10,108 bases of DNA from Acidobacteriaceae bacterium (GTDB taxonomy: Bacteria; Acidobacteriota; Terriglobia; Terriglobales; Acidobacteriaceae): NCBI GenBank assembly GCA_003156495.1, contig PMHC01000109.1, positions 1 through 10,108 on the forward strand, in the 5' to 3' direction. The notes under the pieces are model-generated. The model did not search any database and was not told the origin of the DNA. It saw only the letters and a program-made list of their open reading frames with translations. Positions 1-4,403 of the stretch are shown piece by piece; within the stretch, counting starts at the first letter, position 1, and each line of letters begins with the position of its first letter. Both the position numbers and the translations under genes were made by a program.

Positions 1-2
1 CC

Positions 3-89
3 GGCATTCGCATCTTCGAGACTTCGGCTAAAACCGGCGTGGGCATTGACGCCTGGCTCGACTATCTGGCCGAGCAAAAACGCAGCTAA
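3..89 (+). CDS. hypB: C-terminal fragment of HypB-like nickel-incorporation GTPase (5' end outside the window)
   Basis: Only the last 28 codons are present, entering at the left edge and ending in TAA at 87-89. The peptide contains the stretch ETSAKTGVGIDAWLDYLAEQ. It matches the usual end of HypB, where a G5-type SAK/SAx motif is followed by TGEGxDxWLxWLE. HypB is a cytoplasmic SIMIBI-class GTPase that delivers nickel to the large subunit of NiFe hydrogenases together with HypA; in some bacteria it also supplies urease. The Walker A, any histidine-rich metal store and the start codon lie outside the window. UreG, or another small GTPase with the same SAKTG-type tail, is possible but fits less well because of the DAWLDYL ending. 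Its stop codon lies inside the left end of the first copy of the intergenic repeat described below. No other hydrogenase gene is visible, so the hydrogenase context is inferred. Confidence 0.65.
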   Translation, partial: GIRIFETSAKTGVGIDAWLDYLAEQKRS

Positions 90-212
90 ACATTTTCACG
101 GTTGCTGTAAAGTGTGAAGTTTTTTCCAACCCACCTTCACCGTCCGCCGCGGCGGATGGTGAAGGTGGGGCAACCGTATTTCCACTACACCAGCGGTGAA
201 AATGCTTTAAGC
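85..212 (+). repeat. Intergenic repeat, copy 1 (terminal inverted repeats plus 40-nt palindromic core)
   Basis: The outer arms are CATTTTCAC at 91-99 and GTGAAAATG at 196-204, and the similarity between arms continues inward as TGxTGTA. A core palindrome spans 130-169: 20 bp of stem with a single G:T pair (142/157) and no loop. The block 104-133 is identical over 30 bases to 1392-1421 in copy 2. TATTTCCACTAC at 177-188 is identical in all three copies. The left end runs through the stop codon of the HypB-like gene (GCTAAA at 85-90). There is no T-run after the hairpin on either strand, so it does not look like a simple intrinsic terminator. A MITE, REP/BIME-like element or mRNA 3'-end module are the main readings. 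Confidence 0.85.
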
Positions 213-317
213 CTTGTTCCGAGCTGTTCCGTGCCGCTATCGTTGCGTCCGCTATGATAGTCGTAATACTTGCGCGCATAAGTTCGCGGCGCGGAATCTA
301 TGTTGGGTGATGTCTAT
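213..317 (+). promoter_or_regulatory. Leader/promoter region of the GH18-like gene (no clear promoter)
   Basis: This short region lies between repeat copy 1 and the GH18-like gene and must hold its promoter if the gene is transcribed independently. Possible -10 hexamers are TATGAT at 253-258 and TAATAC at 264-269. TTGCGT at 243-248 stands only 15 bp before the latter, which is short for sigma70. GGGTGA at 305-310 is a plausible ribosome binding site 7 nt before the ATG at 318. No repressor palindrome is obvious. The promoter assignment is weak. Confidence 0.3.
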
Positions 318-1376
318 ATGCGTCGGTATCTTACTTTTCTCGTTCTTTTGTTCTTCTGCGTGCCTGGTTTTTGCGCCCAACCCTCGGCCCTTTTTTATGT
401 AACCGACAATTCCAAATCCGTACATTCTTTTCTGGAGCACGTGAATAAGATCGACGTGGCGGTTCCGACCTGGTACAAGGTCGATGCTGACGGCCTCATA
501 ACCGGCGCTCCTAATTCGGTGGTTCTGAAGGCCGCGCGCAGCCGCAATGTGCCGGTGATGCCGATCGTCGCGCTCTTCGGCAAAAAGGAGTTTCACGATC
601 TGGCGTCGAGCCAAACCGCTCAGCAGCGCATGAACGATGCCATGCTGCGCGAGGCCAAACTGCACGGCTATGTCGGTTTCCAATTCGATTTAGAAAATCT
701 AAACTACCTTGACCGCGATCTGCTGTCGGCGCTTGTCGCCCGCTCGGCCGAGGCGCTGCACAAGGCCGGCCTGCGGTTGACCATCGCCACGGTTCCCAAC
801 GCTCCCGGCTACCCTGGCGCCGGCGAATTCGCCAAGTGGATCTACACCGACTGGCGCGGCGCTTACGATCTGGCGGCGCTGGCCAAATCCGTCGATCTGA
901 TCTGCCTGATGACCTACGACCAGAACACGCGCTGGACGATGCCCGGCCCGGTGGCCGGTTGGCAGTGGACGGTCGAAAATCTCGATTACGCGCTGCTTTC
1001 GGTTCCCAAGGAAAAACTCTCGCTCGGCATTCCTCTTTACGGCTACCACTGGTACGCCGGCGCGCCCACGACCGATAAATCCAGCGGCGAAGATGCTCCG
1101 GGACACGCGGCCGATTACATCGACGCCGTTGACGCCGAACAACTGGCGGCTCAATTCGGCGGCAAAATCGAGTGGGACGCCTTCGACCACACCGCTTTCT
1201 TCTACTTCTATCGCGACCAGATGCGCGAGTGGATCTTCTACACCGATCAGCGCACCTTCGCCGATCGCTACCAGCTTGCGGCCGAGCGAGGCCTTCAGGG
1301 TTTCTGTTCCTGGGTACTGGGCGCGGAAGATCCGGCCATCTGGAACGTTCTTCCCGAACGCGCCTCCAAGCGATAG
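318..1376 (+). CDS. Secreted glycoside hydrolase family 18-like protein (chitinase/YaaH-like)
   Basis: 352 residues from the ATG at 318. An ATG at 300 would add six residues before the signal peptide, but GGGTGA at 305-310 favours 318. Residues 1-20 (MRR, then a hydrophobic stretch, then FCA) form a Sec signal peptide, so the product is exported; PGFC is a poor lipobox. GH18 features follow in order: a (beta/alpha)8-type start with a VPTWYKV segment (about 49-55), the catalytic strand GFQFDLEN (120-127), LMTYD (197-201), GIPLYGY (237-243), and a C-terminal GFCSWVLGAEDPAIW with the conserved strand-8 Trp. The canonical DxxDxDxE motif is reduced to QFDLE, keeping D124 and the acid/base E126 while the two earlier Asp are V119 and Q122. 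The family hydrolyses beta-1,4-linked N-acetylglucosamine polymers (chitin, peptidoglycan or related) by substrate-assisted catalysis. The actual substrate cannot be read from the sequence. No carbohydrate-binding or LysM domain is present. Confidence 0.85.
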   Translation: MRRYLTFLVLLFFCVPGFCAQPSALFYVTDNSKSVHSFLEHVNKIDVAVPTWYKVDADGLITGAPNSVVLKAARSRNVPVMPIVALFGKKEFHDLASSQTAQQRMNDAMLREAKLHGYVGFQFDLENLNYLDRDLLSALVARSAEALHKAGLRLTIATVPNAPGYPGAGEFAKWIYTDWRGAYDLAALAKSVDLICLMTYDQNTRWTMPGPVAGWQWTVENLDYALLSVPKEKLSLGIPLYGYHWYAGAPTTDKSSGEDAPGHAADYIDAVDAEQLAAQFGGKIEWDAFDHTAFFYFYRDQMREWIFYTDQRTFADRYQLAAERGLQGFCSWVLGAEDPAIWNVLPERASKR

Positions 1377-1500
1377 AGGCTTTTCACAGTAGCTGTAAAG
1401 TGTGAAGTTTTTTCCAACCCAGCTTAGCCGCCCGCCGCGGCGGACGGTGAAGCTGGCACTCATATTTCCACTACGCTATTGGTGAAAATGCTCTGAGCGC
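1372..1500 (+). repeat. Intergenic repeat, copy 2
   Basis: Same orientation and architecture as copy 1. The left arm is GCTTTTCAC at 1379-1387 and the right arm is GTGAAAATG at 1482-1490. The shared 30-base block lies at 1392-1421 and TATTTCCACTAC at 1463-1474. The core hairpin spans 1419-1456, centred on CCGCCGCGGCGG (1432-1443), with CCAGCTT at 1419-1425 pairing with AAGCTGG at 1450-1456. Relative to copy 1 one stem pair is swapped (C134:G165 becomes G1422:C1453), a compensatory change that argues for selection on the hairpin. The left end overlaps the GH18 stop codon (TAG at 1374-1376). Confidence 0.85.
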
Positions 1501-1546
1501 TTTTCCATTTCAGCAGCAATGAGTCTCGAGGCCGACCGGGCTCCGG

Positions 1547-1555
1547 TGTTATAAT
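1547..1555 (+). promoter_or_regulatory. Extended -10 promoter for the short-chain dehydrogenase
   Basis: TGTTATAAT is a perfect extended -10 element: TG, one base, then consensus TATAAT at 1550-1555. No good -35 hexamer lies about 17 bp upstream, which is usual for extended -10 promoters. Transcription would start near 1562, giving a leader of about 100 nt that begins with an inverted repeat. Confidence 0.6.
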
Positions 1556-1563
1556 TCGAGCCA

Positions 1564-1586
1564 CGAATAAAATATTTACTTATTCG
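1564..1586. promoter_or_regulatory. Operator-like inverted repeat at the dehydrogenase transcription start
   Basis: CGAATAA at 1564-1570 and TTATTCG at 1580-1586 are perfect 7-bp arms separated by 9 bp, immediately downstream of the extended -10 box. The position suits a repressor-binding site that would block initiation. The regulator is unknown. An alternative is a weak AT-rich hairpin in the mRNA leader. Confidence 0.45.
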
Positions 1587-1661
1587 CATATCTCTCCCAT
1601 CGCGCGACGAAAACGCTTTCGCTCGCGTGGAATCACCGGGAACCGACAGAAGGCGATACCG

Positions 1662-2438
1662 ATGCCACAGACACTCTTCGATTTAACCGGCCGCGTGGCC
1701 GTGGTGACCGGCGGAAGCACGGGACTGGGACGCGCCATCGCGCTGGGGCTGGCCTCGGCCGGCGCCGACGTCGTGGCCAGCGCGCGCCACGGCCAGCAGG
1801 TCAACAAAGTCGCCGCGGAGATTGAAGCCCTGGGCCGTCGCACGCTGCGTCTGACCTGCGACGTGCTCGATCGCGCTTCACTGGTGGCGCTGCACGATGC
1901 CGTGCTGGCCGCCTTCGGCAAGGTCGATATTCTGGTCAATGCAGCCGGCATCACCCAAAACAGCCCCACGCTTGAAGCCAGCGAGCAAGACTGGGCGCGG
2001 GTGATCGAGACCAATCTGACGGGAAGCTGGCGCGCCTGCCAGATCTTCGGCGCCACCATGACCAGGGCTGGCTACGGGCGCATCGTCAACGTGGCTTCTC
2101 TAGGCTCGTTCGTGGCCTTTCACGGCGTGGCGGCCTACTCGGCGAGCAAAGCCGGCGTGGCCTCGCTGACTAAAACCCTGGCCATCGAGCTGGCAGAAAA
2201 AGGCGTCAACGTAAACGCTCTCGCGCCGGGGATTTTTCCCACGCCGCTGAATCGGGAGTTGGTGCAGGGCACGCCGCGCGGCGAAGAGCTGCTGATGCGC
2301 ACGCCGATGCACCGCTTCGGCAAGGCCGAGGAACTGGCCGGCGCGGCCGTCTTTCTAGCCTCCGAGGCGGCTTCGTTCATTACCGGAGAGATTCTGGCCG
2401 TCGATGGCGGCTTTCTGGCCAGCGGCGTAAATCGCTAG
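1662..2438 (+). CDS. SDR-family oxidoreductase (gluconate 5-dehydrogenase/KduD-like)
   Basis: 258 residues, the typical length of a classical short-chain dehydrogenase/reductase. The ATG at 1662 follows AGAAGG (1648-1653) by 8 nt. Visible motifs are the Rossmann glycine motif TGGSTGLG (16-23), CDV (66-68) at the adenine pocket, NAAG (93-96), and the catalytic tetrad N118, S146, Y159 and K163 in YSASK. APG is at 188-190 and a VDGG ending at 247-250. The enzyme is cytoplasmic and transfers hydride between NAD(P)H and an alcohol/ketone substrate. R42 after the second strand (VVASAR) hints at NADP(H), but this is not decisive. Overall similarity suggests the gluconate 5-dehydrogenase / 2-deoxy-D-gluconate 3-dehydrogenase branch, where such enzymes act in sugar-acid catabolism; that is a family-level guess, since SDR substrates are hard to predict. 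It appears to be monocistronic: it has its own promoter and is bracketed by repeat copies 2 and 3. Confidence 0.88.
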   Translation: MPQTLFDLTGRVAVVTGGSTGLGRAIALGLASAGADVVASARHGQQVNKVAAEIEALGRRTLRLTCDVLDRASLVALHDAVLAAFGKVDILVNAAGITQNSPTLEASEQDWARVIETNLTGSWRACQIFGATMTRAGYGRIVNVASLGSFVAFHGVAAYSASKAGVASLTKTLAIELAEKGVNVNALAPGIFPTPLNRELVQGTPRGEELLMRTPMHRFGKAEELAGAAVFLASEAASFITGEILAVDGGFLASGVNR

Positions 2439-2569
2439 CGCATTTTCACAATGGGTATATCGGAGTTTTGATTGGCTTACACCCCACCCTAGCCGCAAGG
2501 AACAAGAACGCGGCTAGAATGGGGCACCCATATATTTCCACTACAGCAGCGGTAAAAATGCTTTAGCGC
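2433..2569 (+). repeat. Intergenic repeat, copy 3 (same shell, different hairpin core)
   Basis: The outer arms are CATTTTCAC at 2441-2449 and GTAAAAATG at 2552-2560. The invariant TATTTCCACTAC lies at 2533-2544 and the right flank GCTTTAGCGC at 2560-2569. The core differs from copies 1 and 2: the stem CCCCA..CCTAGCCGC (2482-2496) pairs with GCGGCTAG..TGGGG (2510-2524), with two mismatches and a 13-nt loop (2497-2509). The left end overlaps the dehydrogenase stop codon (TAG at 2436-2438). The right end lies 26 nt past the stop of the convergent phosphatase gene. The element could therefore act as a two-way barrier between converging transcripts, although no U-tract follows the stem. Confidence 0.8.
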
Positions 2570-2594
2570 AAATCTCGCTTACTGGCCAGTCGAT

Positions 2595-3914
2595 TTACGG
2601 CTGGGCCGTCAGGTAGGCCGGATCGATGGCCTGACGGGCTGCGGTGGAAAAATCTTCCCAACTACAGCTCTGGTCGGCGCGGCTGCAGGCGGGGACGAAC
2701 AGCACCGCTTCGGCGGGGGGATTGGCCGGCGTCAGAGGCTCGGCGCGGCGCATCTGATCCAGCGTTTGCGCGGCGTAGACCAGACGGACCGAGAGTTTGC
2801 CGTCGGCGCGCGCGCGCCAGATTTCGAAGCGCAGCGCACCGCCCGGAGCCGGATCGCTGATGCGGCCGTCCATGATCCAGTTCACGCCCAGAGCGCCGGA
2901 GAGCGCGGCAATGTTGGTGTCGTGGCCGACCAGCAACACCAGCCGGTCGCCGGGCTTGCCCAGCGCGCCTTTAACCGGCTTGCCGCTCGCGTTCTGCTCC
3001 AGCGTCTTTAAAATGCTCTCCAGCAAACCGGTGGAATTCATCCGGGCGACGGTCGGCGTGCGTTTTTCGTACTCCCAGCCGGCGGCCGTCAACTGCATTA
3101 CGTAGCGTAGCGTCTCACCGTTCAGGCAGCCCCAGCCGGTGTCGGCCTCGCTCATGCCCTGCGTGTATTCAAGCAGCAGGTCGCCTGCCAGAGATGCGCC
3201 GGTCGGAACCGGGCCGCGTAGCGAGAAGGTTCCCTTGCCGCCGGAGCCGGGGGTGAGGCTGGCGGGTACGTCGAAGATCGAAATGCGTTTGGCGTTGGCC
3301 GGTAGCTTGCCGCAGCCAGCCAGCACGCGGTCAAGAGCGGTTAATTGCGGCCGGTAGGCTTCGGTGAGCCGGTTGGGATCGCCGCCGATGCGGCCCGAGA
3401 CCGCCGCCGTCAGCCGCGCCGCGTCGGGATGGACGGCGCCGGATTCGAGTGGCAGAAAGAGCGGATCCCTGACGCCGTCGGGCTGGGATTGGAGGGCAAT
3501 CGTGCAACCGGGGAAGATGCCCTCGGTCAACGCCTTGCCCGTGGCCCGCGTCCGCTGGTCGTTATCGGTAATGACCGAGACGCGCTCTGCTCCGTCGCAA
3601 CCGGAGGGGGCGAAGAGCCCGTCGCCAGCCCATTCGGCGCGATCCCAGATGCCGAAGAGCTTCATCAACTCGTAGCCGTGCGTGGTCAAAATGCCGGGCG
3701 CCACGTTCCAGGTTGGCCAGGGCGCGGCCGAGTATTTGTTGTGGAACTCCGGATTGCCCAGCGGCGAACGTATGCCGTGGCGACTGAGCACAAGCACGAA
3801 TTGCAGCTCGGCATCGTGCGGCGCTGCCGCGCTCTGCGCCGCCAAAGGCGTTAACAGAAACAAAAAACCAAATAAACCAAGAATAAAGCCGCGCAAGGCT
3901 GCATGAAAATGCAT
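2595..3914 (-). CDS. Periplasmic histidine acid phosphatase (4-phytase / AppA-like)
   Basis: 439 residues from the ATG at 3914-3912. An upstream ATG at 3947 would add 11 residues, but GGGAG (complement of 3921-3925) lies 6 nt before the inner ATG, and the signal peptide starts directly there. Residues 1-26 form a Sec signal (hydrophobic GFILGLFGFLFLLTPLAA). The branch-2 histidine phosphatase signature RHGIRSP is at 45-51, with H46 the phosphorylated nucleophile and R45/R49 binding phosphate. The HDTN motif at 331-334 supplies the proton donor D332. Six cysteines (106, 137, 201, 263, 410, 417) could form three disulfides, fitting a periplasmic enzyme. Length and both motifs match E. coli AppA, which removes phosphate from phytate and other phosphomonoesters. 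Glucose-1-phosphatase (Agp-like) is the main alternative within the family. It converges on the dehydrogenase and diverges from the receptor gene. Confidence 0.9.
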   Translation of the reverse strand: MHFHAALRGFILGLFGFLFLLTPLAAQSAAAPHDAELQFVLVLSRHGIRSPLGNPEFHNKYSAAPWPTWNVAPGILTTHGYELMKLFGIWDRAEWAGDGLFAPSGCDGAERVSVITDNDQRTRATGKALTEGIFPGCTIALQSQPDGVRDPLFLPLESGAVHPDAARLTAAVSGRIGGDPNRLTEAYRPQLTALDRVLAGCGKLPANAKRISIFDVPASLTPGSGGKGTFSLRGPVPTGASLAGDLLLEYTQGMSEADTGWGCLNGETLRYVMQLTAAGWEYEKRTPTVARMNSTGLLESILKTLEQNASGKPVKGALGKPGDRLVLLVGHDTNIAALSGALGVNWIMDGRISDPAPGGALRFEIWRARADGKLSVRLVYAAQTLDQMRRAEPLTPANPPAEAVLFVPACSRADQSCSWEDFSTAARQAIDPAYLTAQP

Positions 3915-3954
3915 CGGAATCTCCCAACGAAAGTGTAACGCTGGCATAGGTATA

Positions 3955-3993
3955 CCCCACCCCTCAGGGGCCGAAAAGCGGCAATGATTGGGG
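3955..3993. repeat. Possible degenerate core of the intergenic repeat, or an unrelated hairpin
   Basis: The segment starts CCCCACCC and ends ATTGGGG, as the core of repeat copy 3 does (CCCCACCC ... AATGGGG). It contains the palindromes CCCCTCAGGGG (3960-3970) and CCG-N5-CGG. The outer CATTTTCAC arms are absent. Similarity is short and could be chance. Confidence 0.25.
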
Positions 3994-4056
3994 ATTCAGC
4001 ATCTGAGTGAAGCGCTCTCATCGGGAAAGGCGTTTGCGCTCAATAAAAAAATAACT

Positions 4057-4079
4057 GCGCGTTGCAAACAAAATGCGCA
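4057..4079. promoter_or_regulatory. Candidate upstream operator (first copy of GCAAACAAAA motif)
   Basis: The sequence reads CGCGT, one variable base, GCAAACAAAA, then TGCGCA, within short inverted arms TGCGC (4056-4060) and GCGCA (4075-4079). A near-identical copy sits at 4261-4284, 204 bp downstream. A related half-site, GCGCAAACG on the - strand, lies at about 4031-4040. Confidence 0.45.
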
Positions 4080-4194
4080 AGTATTTTTTGATAGGCGAGG
4101 TTTTGAAGCTCAAGGGTAAATTCTATACTAAATAAAACAAAATAATACATTTATATTCGATGGCTATATTAAGACGCCTTGCCGTAATTTGGTG

Positions 4195-4230
4195 AATCGT
4201 TTTTTCTAGATAATCAATCGTTTTTTTAGC
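4195..4230 (+). promoter_or_regulatory. Tandem AATCGTTTTTT motifs just upstream of the receptor promoter
   Basis: AATCGTTTTTT occurs at 4195 and again at 4216, exactly 21 bp apart (two helical turns), and both are followed by TAG. The second repeat ends right before the -35 hexamer at 4231. A third AATCGTT occurs at 4298 in the leader. Placement resembles an activator or co-operative regulator binding pair. Confidence 0.4.
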
Positions 4231-4260
4231 TTGACAATACGCAACGAAAGCCAATATAGT
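4231..4260 (+). promoter_or_regulatory. Sigma70-type promoter of the TonB-dependent receptor
   Basis: A perfect -35 hexamer TTGACA at 4231-4236, an 18-bp spacer and TATAGT at 4255-4260. Transcription would begin near 4266, inside the second copy of the GCAAACAAAA motif, and yield a leader of roughly 137 nt before the ATG at 4404. Confidence 0.7.
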
Positions 4261-4284
4261 TCGCGTCGCAAACAAAAGTGCGCA
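4261..4284. promoter_or_regulatory. Candidate operator overlapping the receptor transcription start
   Basis: CGCGT, one variable base, GCAAACAAAA, G, TGCGCA: the same motif as at 4057-4079 with one substitution inside it and one inserted base. It directly follows the -10 box, where a bound repressor would block initiation. Two sites about 200 bp apart could support DNA looping. Confidence 0.45.
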
Positions 4285-4403
4285 GCCGTACGTATCCAAT
4301 CGTTATGCGGTAGTTTCTGTTGGCCTCAGAGAGCTGAAGGGCGTTGCCGCATGGAAATTCCGCAGCGCCGATAGCAACTTCAACACGTTTTCTGGAGGTA
4401 GAT

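Larger units (their letters stand above)
3915..4403. promoter_or_regulatory. Divergent regulatory region between phosphatase and TonB-dependent receptor
   Basis: 489 bp without a gene and much richer in A+T than its surroundings, especially at 4041-4230. It contains a weak phosphatase-side promoter candidate (TATACC on the - strand at 3949-3954), a GC-rich hairpin-like remnant at 3955-3993, two near-identical motifs at 4057-4079 and 4261-4284, three AATCGTT motifs (4195, 4216, 4298), the receptor promoter at 4231-4260 and a leader of about 137 nt. No small ORF with a convincing ribosome binding site was seen. Confidence 0.6.

Noticed and set aside
130..169. Repeat hairpins as ordinary rho-independent terminators
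   Set aside because: No T-run follows the stem on either strand; the only T-run in copies 1 and 2 precedes the hairpin on the + strand.
85..2569. Reading the three repeats as a CRISPR array
   Set aside because: Copies are more than 1 kb apart with whole genes between them, are imperfect and have long inverted ends; there are no short spacers and no cas genes.
4041..4230. AT-rich segment as a sign of horizontal transfer of the receptor-ROK unit
   Set aside because: The AT-richness is confined to non-coding regions at both ends; the genes themselves look like their neighbours in composition, and there is no integrase, tRNA or insertion sequence.
4344..4403. TTG start 20 codons upstream for the receptor
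   Set aside because: The extra residues are not signal-peptide like, there is no good ribosome binding site, and GGAGG stands at the right distance before the ATG at 4404.
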